From positions 1-44,659 of the forward strand of contig JAHFQJ010000017.1 of NCBI GenBank assembly GCA_023266335.1: a stretch of DNA of 44,659 nt, written 5' to 3'. Shown one piece after another: positions 17,233-25,721 of this stretch. A program made the position numbers and the translations under genes. The stretch's first letter is position 1, and each line of letters starts with the position of its first letter. Under the pieces are notes generated by a model. The model had not been told where the DNA came from. It saw nothing but the letters and a program-made list of their open reading frames with translations, and made no database searches. The DNA comes from Burkholderiaceae bacterium (lineage in GTDB: Bacteria; Pseudomonadota; Gammaproteobacteria; Burkholderiales; Burkholderiaceae).

Positions 17233-17261
17233 ATTGTATATACAAAAATTATAAAGGTCAA
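17233..17261 (-). promoter_or_regulatory. Sigma-70 promoter of brnTA
   Basis: On the minus strand TTGACC (17261-17256) and TACAAT (17238-17233) are spaced by exactly 17 bp, a near-consensus sigma-70 promoter. The predicted start lies about 30 nt before the brnT ATG at 17195. The -10 overlaps the palindrome at 17234-17245. Confidence 0.65.
17234..17245. promoter_or_regulatory. Candidate BrnA operator palindrome
   Basis: TTGTATATACAA is a perfect 12-bp palindrome covering most of the -10 box of the brnTA promoter. BrnA-type ribbon-helix-helix antitoxins repress their own promoter by binding such inverted repeats. The position fits, but binding is inferred. Confidence 0.5.
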
Positions 17262-17418
17262 TAAGGGATAAAGTATGGATTGAACAAGTAATTTGAAAAA
17301 TTAACTGAATTATTATCTGATATCAAACCATGTTCATTCCCTCAATCTCCTATAAATAGATAAAAAATTATAATACCTATATAATTATGAAATATAAAAA
17401 TCTGACTGAAAGAAAAAT

Positions 17419-18513
17419 ATGACATTACAAATAGGAATTGTGGGTTTGCCGAATGTAGGTAAATCTACATTATTTAATGCATTGACAAAAGCAGGTATTG
17501 AGGCGTCCAATTATCCATTTTGTACAATAGACCCAAATACAGGAGTTGTAGAAGTAAAAGATTTGAGGCTGCAGGCATTAGCTAAAATTGTTAATCCGGA
17601 ACGTATATTATGTGCTGCTGTTGAATTTGTGGATATTGCCGGTTTGGTAGCAGGAGCTAGTGAAGGGCAAGGCTTAGGCAATAAATTTTTAGCCAATATC
17701 CGTGATACTCATGCTATTGCTCATGTTGTAAGATGTTTTGAAGATGATAATATTATTCATGTAGACGGAAAAATTGATCCATTGTCAGATATTGAAGTAA
17801 TTAATACAGAACTTGCCTTATCTGATTTAGCAACCGTAGAAAAAACAATTGCTAAATATACTAAAATAGCAAAATCTGGTGCTGATAAGCAAGCCCAAGC
17901 TTTAGTCAATGTTCTAGAGAAAGTGCAGAAAGAACTCAATGAATGCAAACCCGTGCGCGGTATGAGTTTAACAGCAGAAGAGCAGGCGTTAATAAAACCA
18001 TTGTGCCTGATTACAGCTAAGCCGGCTATGTACATTGCTAATGTTAACGATAGTAACTGGGGAAATAATCAGCATTTAAAAGCTGTTCAAGCATTAGCAG
18101 ATAAAGAAAATACAATTGTTGTACCAATTTGTGCATCAATTGAGGCAGAAATTGCTGACTTAGATGAGGAAGAAAAATCAGTGTTTTTAGCCGATATGGG
18201 TTTAGAGCAAACTGGGTTAGACCGTGTCATAGCAGCTGGGTTTAGGCTGCTTGGGTTACAAACATACTTTACAGCTGGGGTAAAAGAAGTTAGAGCATGG
18301 ACAATTCCGATTGGAGCTACAGCTCCGCAATCTGCTGGTGTAATTCATACAGATTTTGAAAAAGGCTTTATTCGTGCAGAAGTAATTGCATATAATGATT
18401 ACATAAATTGCCAAGGCGAGGTCAAAGCTAAAGAAAACGGTAAAATGCGTTTAGAAGGTAAAGAATATATTATGCAGGACGGAGATGTTGTACATTTTAG
18501 GTTTAATGTGTAG
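17419..18513 (+). CDS. ychF: YchF/OLA1-family redox-regulated ATPase
   Basis: This 364-residue P-loop protein of the Obg-like family binds ribosomes and hydrolyses [12 protein letters not shown] (about residues 8-16) is the P-loop and [20 protein letters not shown] the switch region. The C-terminal TGS-like domain ends in [10 protein letters not shown], the usual family end. Length is standard. It is read alone, away from brnTA. Upstream bases 17262-17418 are AT-rich and hold no clear gene. In many proteobacteria ychF sits next to pth, which is not present here. Confidence 0.96.
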   Translation: MTLQIGIVGLPNVGKSTLFNALTKAGIEASNYPFCTIDPNTGVVEVKDLRLQALAKIVNPERILCAAVEFVDIAGLVAGASEGQGLGNKFLANIRDTHAIAHVVRCFEDDNIIHVDGKIDPLSDIEVINTELALSDLATVEKTIAKYTKIAKSGADKQAQALVNVLEKVQKELNECKPVRGMSLTAEEQALIKPLCLITAKPAMYIANVNDSNWGNNQHLKAVQALADKENTIVVPICASIEAEIADLDEEEKSVFLADMGLEQTGLDRVIAAGFRLLGLQTYFTAGVKEVRAWTIPIGATAPQSAGVIHTDFEKGFIRAEVIAYNDYINCQGEVKAKENGKMRLEGKEYIMQDGDVVHFRFNV

Positions 18514-18606
18514 TATTTTGTATTATTAATTTAGAGAGTGATTAATACTGTGTACCAATTCAACTTCTTATTGCAAACACTGACTTAAATAAGACAGAGT
18601 TATAAT

Positions 18607-19514
18607 TTATTGTCTATATAAAGATATTGACTTACGCTCTGCTTCAATTGTTCTTACGATATCTATCGGCACTTGGCTTAACCTTTGAAGTATTTCATTT
18701 GTATATGGTACATTTTTTTTGATACCTTTAATTAATTTTACTAATTCAATATCACTATTGACTTACGCTCTGCTTCAATTGTTTCTACAATATCTATCGG
18801 CACTTGGCTTAACCTTTGAAGTATTTCATTTGTATATGGTGCTTTTTTTTTGATACCATTGAAGCTTAACCTTCGAAGTATGTTATCTGTATCTGGTGCA
18901 TTTTTTTTGATATCTCTAATTAATTTTACTAATTCACTATCACTATTGCGGACTTCAATCCAGGGAGTCTCCGGCGGTGAAGAGTGCATTATTGGAAAAG
19001 CACCAAGTCTGCCATCAAAAATATATGTATCACCTATAAATTGTTTTTGTAAACTATTTATAACAGTTTGCTATCCATTAAATGTAGTAATACTAGCGTT
19101 TATAAGGTTAGAATCTATATGATCTGATTGATTAGGGCATCCATATAATATTTGAGCTTCTAAATTTGATACTTTAGCCTTGGGGTTAGTTCTTGTCATA
19201 TTTTGTAAATGCTGTCTAAAAATAGGAGGGCAGTCATTGATATCTTCCAATAAAAAATTTTCTCTTTGAAATACTGCTTGACGGCAAAGCAGACTTGTTA
19301 ATAATAAAAAAGCAACGGCTGTATTAAAAGTAGACTCTTCACTTTGAGAATAGCTTCTATATACGTCACAGCCTTTTATAGACTCACTTGGTTTATGTGT
19401 TAACGGAAGCTCGGCACCCAAAGCTTTTTTGACATACTTTAATCCTGACATGCCTTTTGGCAGCGTATTAAGAGCATCTTCAATCTTAGAAAATCTAGGT
19501 ATTACATGCAACAT
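18607..19514 (-). pseudogene. Degraded hypothetical gene with in-frame amber and frameshifted repeat tail
   Basis: A frame opens at an ATG at 19514 and runs 147 codons to a TAG at 19071-19073. The same frame is then open again to 18741, where the protein-like sequence continues (QTVINSLQKQFIGDTYIFDG, then the repeat region). It ends at 18741 because a 131-bp tandem duplication shifts the frame. The duplicated copy reads on in another frame to a stop at 18607. One mutated codon plus one duplication thus broke a gene of roughly 260-300 codons. The 3' part encodes diverged repeats around YTNEILQRLSQVPIDIV. I recognise no family. Two alternatives remain: the first 147 codons may still be a gene, or the TAG may be read through. 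Confidence 0.7.
18626..18857. repeat. 131-bp tandem direct repeat
   Basis: The block starting attgacttacgctctgc occurs at 18626 and again at 18757, a period of 131 bp. The copies differ at only a few positions, and the second is recognisable to about 18857. A third, more diverged copy lies at about 18861-18948. Because 131 is not a multiple of three, the duplication breaks the reading frame. Each copy contains a T run of eight or more. Confidence 0.9.
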
Positions 19515-19762
19515 AAATTATTAGTTAAATTATAATAATTAAATTATATTATTAAACATAATTTAGTGTCAATCTCTTGAAAGCAGGAGGATTACCCAAC
19601 TAATTTGCTAGCATTGAAAATCATTGTACTGGACAAAGTCAGCTTTTAAAACAAGCATCATGCGCAGTTACCCGACATGCTGTTTTATAAAATTCCCGCC
19701 TGTCTGCGAATAGACATTGCACTGCTTTTATCTATCCGCACAGTTAATACCCTAAAAATTCT

Positions 19763-20212
19763 CTATATTTTATATTCCAGTAATAGCATGTTTGCCTGCA
19801 TATCAACTATGATATGCTCACCGTTTTGCGGAATAGGGTATTTCTCTGTACTTTTATACTGGGCTTGCCAATAAGCACCTTTATATAATACTTTAGCTGA
19901 ATTTCCATTCCATTGGTTAACTGCAACAACCTGACCAATATCAAAATTATTAATATCATCTTTAACTAATTTACCATTTAACTGCCTATTTTTATGTTTC
20001 TTTTTATAGTTATTAATCACATAAATACTTGTTAAACTTAATATACCTGCTGAAAGAATTTGAGTAATAAAGGATAAATTAAACCAAGCTAGAGCTGCAG
20101 CAATAAAACAAGTAATTGAAAGAAACAGCAAATACACAGTTGTGGTAATTACTTCGGCAATAATTAATATGATTGCTAAACATAGCCACCAGATAAATAA
20201 ACTCAATTCCAT
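19763..20212 (-). CDS. NfeD-family membrane protein
   Basis: This 149-residue protein has an N-terminal hydrophobic block with membrane helices at about residues 5-25, 28-46 and 48-66. A soluble C-terminal OB-like domain follows from about residue 85 (DIGQVVAVNQWNGNSAKVLY and GEHIIVDMQANMLLLEYKI), the short-NfeD layout. Such proteins are partners of SPFH/stomatin-like membrane proteins, usually encoded next door (ybbK-qmcA). No SPFH gene is adjacent here. AAGGAA lies upstream of the ATG. The role in membrane microdomain organisation or quality control is inferred from the family. Confidence 0.82.
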   Translation of the reverse strand: MELSLFIWWLCLAIILIIAEVITTTVYLLFLSITCFIAAALAWFNLSFITQILSAGILSLTSIYVINNYKKKHKNRQLNGKLVKDDINNFDIGQVVAVNQWNGNSAKVLYKGAYWQAQYKSTEKYPIPQNGEHIIVDMQANMLLLEYKI

Positions 20213-20247
20213 TTTTTATTCCTTATTTTTATCTAGTATATATTAAT

Positions 20248-21177
20248 TTAAACATCAGCACAGCTAACCATTAACCAGTGGGTATTGATGCCGCCACAGA
20301 CTATAAATACAATATTTTTTAAATTTTCTAATGCATGCTGATGATTATATAAAACTGCTAAAGTTGCTCCGCAAGCTGGCTCTACTAATACTTTTTGCTC
20401 ATTTGCAAAACGTACACATGCCTGTAAACTTTCCTCATCACTTACACTTAAACACGTTATATCATGATTTTTTGTATATTCAAATGCTTGCTCTGCAACT
20501 TGTTTTGCTCCTAGGCTAGTTGCAATTCCTTGAGTGGAATTTAGTTTAATTAATTTATGTGCTTCCACGCTTTGTTTTAAACTGCTTGTACCTATAGTTT
20601 CAGAGGTTATAATTTTTACATTTTCCCAGTTATGCCTATCAATACCTTGTATAATGCCGCACATTAATCCGCCGCCGCCCACTGACATAACAATAGTATC
20701 CGGCTGCTCTTCCATTTGCTCTGTTAATTCATCTATGATTGTGCTATGCCCTTCCCAAATAATTGGGTGGTTGAAAGGCGGCACAAAAAATGCCGCATAC
20801 TTTTCAGCATATTCTAATGCACTTTTTTGAGCATCATCTAGACTATCACCGGATAATATAACATTTGCACCTAATTCTTTTAAGCGGTTCTGCGTTGAAA
20901 TTGCCGCATTATTCGGCATGAATACGGTTACACTCATATTTAAACAATAACCGGAATAAGCCGTTGCATAGCCTGCATTTCCGCCCGAGGCAGATACTAA
21001 ATGAGAATAACCTTTCTCTTTAGCATTTACACATAATTTTCCAATTCCTCTAATTTTAAAAGATTGAACCGGCTGGAAACAATCCATTTTTAACCAAATA
21101 TTTTTATTTAATTGATTACTTAAATTATAATGTTTGATTAAAGGGGTATTATAATGTAGAGGCATACATTTTTTCAT
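20248..21177 (-). CDS. PLP-dependent serine/threonine dehydratase-like enzyme
   Basis: This is a fold-type II PLP enzyme of about 309 residues. SFKIRG carries the PLP lysine (residue 41 with this start), SASGGNAGYA is the phosphate/substrate loop, and SVGGGGLMCG the glycine-rich phosphate-binding loop. It best resembles eukaryotic-type L-serine dehydratase and catabolic threonine dehydratase, which deaminate Ser or Thr to pyruvate or 2-oxobutanoate. It lacks the C-terminal ACT-like regulatory region of biosynthetic IlvA. I prefer the ATG at 21177 because GAGAG lies about 5 nt upstream. An in-frame ATG at 21189 would add four residues. It is followed after 35 bp by the nfeD-like gene on the same strand. 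Substrate preference is uncertain. Confidence 0.85.
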   Translation of the reverse strand: MKKCMPLHYNTPLIKHYNLSNQLNKNIWLKMDCFQPVQSFKIRGIGKLCVNAKEKGYSHLVSASGGNAGYATAYSGYCLNMSVTVFMPNNAAISTQNRLKELGANVILSGDSLDDAQKSALEYAEKYAAFFVPPFNHPIIWEGHSTIIDELTEQMEEQPDTIVMSVGGGGLMCGIIQGIDRHNWENVKIITSETIGTSSLKQSVEAHKLIKLNSTQGIATSLGAKQVAEQAFEYTKNHDITCLSVSDEESLQACVRFANEQKVLVEPACGATLAVLYNHQHALENLKNIVFIVCGGINTHWLMVSCADV

Positions 21178-21386
21178 ATTATCTCTCATTTCTTAATCCG
21201 GATAAGATTAATAATTGCTTTTTAGTATATATTAGCAAAAAAAATGTATTTATCCTATTACTTATTCAATCCGCAATATGAAATTATAAATTACCTCTTT
21301 GTGTTTAACTCTCTTATATTTTTTATGTCATAGTTTTGACATACTTTATACATATAATTATTTTATAAAATTAATATAGTCTATGA

Positions 21387-23723
21387 ATGTATAAATTTAG
21401 CTCTTTTAGTATTTTTAATAAAATTACTGGAAGTATTAACCGCAAAGCTAAACAAAATCATCCTGATTTAGATGTGAAGGAAAAATCATTAGCACCTATT
21501 TCAAACTCATATCCATATTATAAATATTGTAATTTATCTAAAGAACAAAAATTATATCAGGCTAGTCAATCAATTTATCAGCAAAATGTTGAACCAGATA
21601 TTAAGTGTCTGGCAAAATCATTAATCTATATTGATGATGCAAGAACATGCCGTTTATCTGGACATAAAAAATTAAAAAAAATTGCTTATAGAAATGCTGT
21701 TAATAGTTATTTAAATGGAGTAAATAATCATTTATCTTTTGATAATATTGCTGCTCAAACTAGAAATACATGGAAATATGCTGGTAAATATTCATATGCA
21801 AAAGGAAGAAGCGTAACCGCCGGCGGGCATTTAGCAGTAACTTTACACAATTTAGCCTATTCCATATTTACAGCAGTAAAAGATGCCGGCATTAGTTCAG
21901 CCTTTAGTTTTGCAGGACCTATAGCTACCTTAATTGGAAGTGTTTTATACAGACCACTTGGTGATGCAGCAATGGGTTTAATGAGACCCCATACTAAAGC
22001 AGCAGAGGAAGTTTATTCCAAATTTGGATTTCCCCGTTTAAATAACTCAATTGAAAAAAGTAATAGCATAGCTGAAGCAATAACTGCATTCAAACAAGTA
22101 GACTTCAATATTATTTCATGCGATATAGATAATTTAATTAAAAAAATTAACTCAATAAAAAATCATAAAAATTCTCATGAAATTATAAAATTAAAAACTC
22201 AAGTGTCTGAAATATACACCAAAATTAGTGAAGCCAACACTAAAATTCAGCATCTTAGAGCCACACGAGGCAGAGAAAAAATTGAATTTGCACAAAGTGT
22301 AGCTTCATTAAAAATCAATAGTGCAGTAACTGCTGGAAATATAATTGCATCATCAATTGGAAGTGCATCGGTTATATTTGCACCTGCAGCTGCACCCTTT
22401 ATTAAATTAGGGGCGGGCATTACAACATTCGGATTAACTCTAACACAATACATACTTAATTCTTATCTTTCAGGCAGAAATTTAATTAAAAAATTTGATC
22501 AAACTATTTATGAAAACTTAAAATCAGAACTTGGAGTATATTATAAACAAGGTAAATGTGTCGATGATATTAAAGAAATTACACAAAAATATGAAGAAAA
22601 ATTACAATTTACGCAAGATAATTATGCTATAAAAAAATTGACTAAAAAATATGAAAATGAGTTAAAAAATATGATTAACTGGCAAAGTATGACATCTTGG
22701 TGGCAAAAACCATCTCAACGCAGTATAAACATTGCGAATAATTGGATTGATGCAAAAATTCAGGAAAAATTATATGATTTTCTTAATATCCGTATAAAAT
22801 ATATAGAAAAGGAAGCTCAGGTAGATATTCATAACCATAAAAAATTAGAAAAAATTGCATTAGAGCTTCAAAATTTTTTATATGATAAAGAAATTGTTGG
22901 CAATTTAATGAATAGTATCTCATTAAATCAAAATACCAGTGCGAATGAAATAAGTAAAATATTAAAATTAGCTAAGAATCCAGAAATTTTAGACATATTT
23001 GTGAATGAAAAAACAGCATCTAAATGCATGCATTATAGTTATGTTTCTCAAACCAATAACAGATTGCGTGATATTTCCTCATATTTTGGACCAGGATTTT
23101 TAACATCTTTATTAACCAGCAGCATAGTTGGAGGGTTTTTAGGCAGTGAATTAGGTGCATCTAATTTAACTGGAATTGCAAAATCTCCAGCACCTATTTT
23201 TGCAGTTTTATCAGCAGTTAATCACAGTATGTGTTTATCTTCATCAAATAACCGTGCAGAATCTGAAGTTATAAAACATCGATCTTTAAATAAAATTAAT
23301 AAAAAAAGCATGGACAGAAATATCAATAATATTGATGTTAATATTTATAAATCATCAAGTGAAATGATTCAGCGCTTAAAACAAGATAATGATTTTGTAT
23401 GCGAGGTTTATAATTCTAAAGATATAAATATTAAACCAATGTTTAAAAATAATATATCGATTAAAGCTGGACGTAATGTGCATCATGTAGACGCACACAA
23501 ATTACATAATACCAAAGATAAAATTAAATTTTTTGGCGATATGATGATTGGAGGCATTCGCAGTCCATGGCTACATTACCATACAGCCAGAAAATTGTAT
23601 AAAAATAATCTAGAAAAAATTGAAACATTAAGCACAAAACAAATTGAATTAGAAAAGTTAATCATAAAAGTATTTCCAGATTTTTTTAAGCAAAATTCAG
23701 AACTGCGCAGATTTAGGTATTAA
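21387..23723 (+). CDS. 778-residue hypothetical protein related to the giant protein
   Basis: No known family is recognised. Residues 49-204 align with residues 723-878 of the protein encoded at 2850-8495. Shared anchors in order are LIY then AR (79-86), SYLN (107-110), WK-AG-K/R-Y (129-135), a shared Asn (155), AF (172-173), GDA (192-194) and H-S/T-K (202-204). The C-terminal WxxYxxAR motif (728-735) is also shared. Hydrophobic blocks at about 147-200, 311-355 and 566-612 alternate with charged coiled-coil stretches (about 225-300, 385-440 and 455-500). There is no signal peptide. The layout recalls membrane-inserting secreted proteins, which is inference. Its end overlaps the convergent 121-residue gene by 27 bp. 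Confidence 0.85.
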   Translation: MYKFSSFSIFNKITGSINRKAKQNHPDLDVKEKSLAPISNSYPYYKYCNLSKEQKLYQASQSIYQQNVEPDIKCLAKSLIYIDDARTCRLSGHKKLKKIAYRNAVNSYLNGVNNHLSFDNIAAQTRNTWKYAGKYSYAKGRSVTAGGHLAVTLHNLAYSIFTAVKDAGISSAFSFAGPIATLIGSVLYRPLGDAAMGLMRPHTKAAEEVYSKFGFPRLNNSIEKSNSIAEAITAFKQVDFNIISCDIDNLIKKINSIKNHKNSHEIIKLKTQVSEIYTKISEANTKIQHLRATRGREKIEFAQSVASLKINSAVTAGNIIASSIGSASVIFAPAAAPFIKLGAGITTFGLTLTQYILNSYLSGRNLIKKFDQTIYENLKSELGVYYKQGKCVDDIKEITQKYEEKLQFTQDNYAIKKLTKKYENELKNMINWQSMTSWWQKPSQRSINIANNWIDAKIQEKLYDFLNIRIKYIEKEAQVDIHNHKKLEKIALELQNFLYDKEIVGNLMNSISLNQNTSANEISKILKLAKNPEILDIFVNEKTASKCMHYSYVSQTNNRLRDISSYFGPGFLTSLLTSSIVGGFLGSELGASNLTGIAKSPAPIFAVLSAVNHSMCLSSSNNRAESEVIKHRSLNKINKKSMDRNINNIDVNIYKSSSEMIQRLKQDNDFVCEVYNSKDINIKPMFKNNISIKAGRNVHHVDAHKLHNTKDKIKFFGDMMIGGIRSPWLHYHTARKLYKNNLEKIETLSTKQIELEKLIIKVFPDFFKQNSELRRFRY

Positions 23724-24062
23724 CTCCTGAGGAATTCTAATATCCTCGTCCTCAAAATTATTGCCTTGATTAGCCATAGTCAAACTAGTACATTCTTCAC
23801 ATAATTTAATATCTTTTTTTTTCATAAAGCCAGAATTTTGTATGCTTATATGTGTATTATATCCTACATTTTCATAATAATTTGAAGCATTATTTAATTC
23901 AATTACTAAACGTTTATAAAAGAGATAAACATAGAAATTGCCACTCAAGGCTGTTAATTTATATATTGCTAATCTACTGCAATGAAAATCCTCCATTTTT
24001 ATTCTAGCTTCACACTTTTTATTACTGATTGTTAATTTTTCCTTAAGAATAGTTATATGCAT
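23697..24062 (-). CDS. Hypothetical protein, 121 residues
   Basis: The ATG at 24062 has a good ribosome site (GAGAGG about 8 nt upstream), which supports a real gene. The product has a mixed, soluble composition with five Cys (KKCEAR, FHCSRL, and CEEC near residue 88). The CEEC pair could bind metal. I recognise no family. It lies downstream of adk-erpA on the same strand (98 bp gap) and its last 27 bp overlap the end of the convergent 778-codon gene. It may be co-transcribed with adk-erpA. Confidence 0.62.
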   Translation of the reverse strand: MHITILKEKLTISNKKCEARIKMEDFHCSRLAIYKLTALSGNFYVYLFYKRLVIELNNASNYYENVGYNTHISIQNSGFMKKKDIKLCEECTSLTMANQGNNFEDEDIRIPQELIPKSAQF

Positions 24063-24160
24063 TTTATTACCCTCTCTATTTTTAAATTAATTAAATACTT
24101 CATTAAAATTTTAAACAAAAACAAAGAGAACATATTCCATAATTCTCTTATAAAAACTTA

Positions 24161-25234
24161 CTATACAGAAAAAGAAGAACCGCAACCGCAAGTAGTTGAC
24201 GCATTTGGATTTTTAATAATAAACTGTGCACCCGTAACATCATCTTTATAATCAATTTCCGAACCAACTAAATATTGATAGCTCATAGAATCAACTAATA
24301 GCGTTACTCCGTCTTTTTTCATGACGGTATCATCTTCTCCGCTTTCATCTTCAAACATAAATCCATACTGAAAGCCAGAACACCCGCCGCCTTGCACAAA
24401 CACTCTTAATTTTAAATCAGGATTACCCTCATCTTCTATTAATTCTTTTACTTTGGCTGCCGCATTTGTTGTGAAAACAAATGGCTCTTCCTCCCCTGAT
24501 TCTTCAGATAATTGCGATTCTTGTGCAGTATTAGTACTCTGATTATTTTTAGATTTCTGCTGTGCTTCATTTTCTATTAATTGTGAAACTTCATTTAATT
24601 TTAAATAAATAGATTGAGTAACGTCAGAGATTTCACCAACTCCATTTATTTTATAATAATGAGTTTGCTTTTTATCTGCTATGTCTTGATAAAAACTTAA
24701 CAGAGGCTGGGTATCGTGATTGTATATGTCAAGACGTTTTTTAACTGTCTCTTCTTTATCGTCAGCTCTTTGAGTTAAGACTTCGCCTGTTTCATCATCA
24801 AGGCCTTCAATTTTTGGAGGATTATATTTGACATGATAAGTACGTCCTGAGGCAATATGCGCACGCCTGCCGGTAATTCTTTCTATAATCAATTCAAATG
24901 GAACATCAAATTCTAACACTAAATCAATTTCTATTTGTGCCTGCTGCAGTGCTTGAGCTTGAGGTAAGGTTCTTGGAAAACCATCAAATAAGTATCCATT
25001 AGTGCAATCATTTTGCTTGATACGTTCTTTAACCATATCGATAATTAATATATCCGGCACTAAAGCACCGCTATCCATAAATTTTTTGGCTTCTAAACCC
25101 AAACTGGTTTGATTTTTAACATGGGTACGCAACATGTCACCCGTAGAAATTTGCGGAATGTTTAATTTTCTGCAAATTGTTTGGGCTTGAGTACCCTTAC
25201 CTGCCCCAGGAGCTCCCAATAAAATAATACGCAT
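24161..25234 (-). CDS. adk-erpA: Adenylate kinase fused to ErpA-type iron-sulfur carrier
   Basis: One uninterrupted 357-codon frame encodes two complete proteins. Residues 1-215 are a long-type adenylate kinase (ATP + AMP = 2 ADP) with P-loop [10 protein letters not shown] (7-16), DGFPRT (84-89), and a lid from about 122 to 160 in which the usual Zn cysteines are absent. Residues 216-250 are a polar Gln/Ser/Glu linker. Residues 251-357 are an A-type Fe-S carrier with the three ligand cysteines C285 (GGGCSGF), C349 and C351 ([11 protein letters not shown]), the spacing and ending typical of ErpA, which delivers clusters to apo-enzymes. Both halves look functional. No separate erpA or adk is in the window. 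I know of no established precedent for this fusion. Confidence 0.93.
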   Translation of the reverse strand: MRIILLGAPGAGKGTQAQTICRKLNIPQISTGDMLRTHVKNQTSLGLEAKKFMDSGALVPDILIIDMVKERIKQNDCTNGYLFDGFPRTLPQAQALQQAQIEIDLVLEFDVPFELIIERITGRRAHIASGRTYHVKYNPPKIEGLDDETGEVLTQRADDKEETVKKRLDIYNHDTQPLLSFYQDIADKKQTHYYKINGVGEISDVTQSIYLKLNEVSQLIENEAQQKSKNNQSTNTAQESQLSEESGEEEPFVFTTNAAAKVKELIEDEGNPDLKLRVFVQGGGCSGFQYGFMFEDESGEDDTVMKKDGVTLLVDSMSYQYLVGSEIDYKDDVTGAQFIIKNPNASTTCGCGSSFSV

Positions 25235-25350
25235 GGCTTATTTTCCCTTATTGACTAAATCCATTTTAACTATTTATATAATATTTTTTCATGCTGCACT
25301 GCATAATTCGTTGCTTTATTGATACATATATATTATTTATACCACATTTT

Positions 25351-25686
25351 TTAGTTTTGTGTGTCTTTATTTGTGTCATCTTCTTGTGGAGCAGTTAAGT
25401 TATTTTTTATAAAGTCCTGCAAATTTTTCACTAAACTTTCTGTTTCCCCAATAGCTTCATTATTATGATAAATATAATAAACATTCCGCGCCATTTCTGT
25501 GTAGTATCCATTACTACTTATATATTTATGCAATACTATATTCTGGAGAGATTCATAATTATTCTGCAATTCTACCTTAAGCTCGCGCGACAAATTCTTA
25601 GAAGCAAATATGGCATTAACCTCATCCATCAATCTCTTAGAATGCAATTTGGTCGTAAATCTGAAATTAGGCTTTACATTATCCAT
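25351..25686 (-). CDS. Hypothetical protein, 111 residues
   Basis: This soluble, mostly helical small protein has an acidic, low-complexity tail (about the last 15 residues, rich in D, T, N and Q). A purine-rich site (AAGGA) lies about 10 nt upstream of the ATG. It sits 35 bp downstream of lepA and 116 bp upstream of adk-erpA on the same strand, so it is probably co-transcribed with lepA. No family or motif is recognised. The position does not match the usual lepB. Confidence 0.65.
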   Translation of the reverse strand: MDNVKPNFRFTTKLHSKRLMDEVNAIFASKNLSRELKVELQNNYESLQNIVLHKYISSNGYYTEMARNVYYIYHNNEAIGETESLVKNLQDFIKNNLTAPQEDDTNKDTQN

Positions 25687-25721
25687 CGTTATATATTCCT
25701 TAAATTTAGTTAAAAAATTTA

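Noticed and set aside
19677-19874. 65-codon plus-strand ORF overlapping the end of the nfeD-like gene
   Set aside because: It is antisense to a recognised gene, with no ribosome site and no family resemblance.
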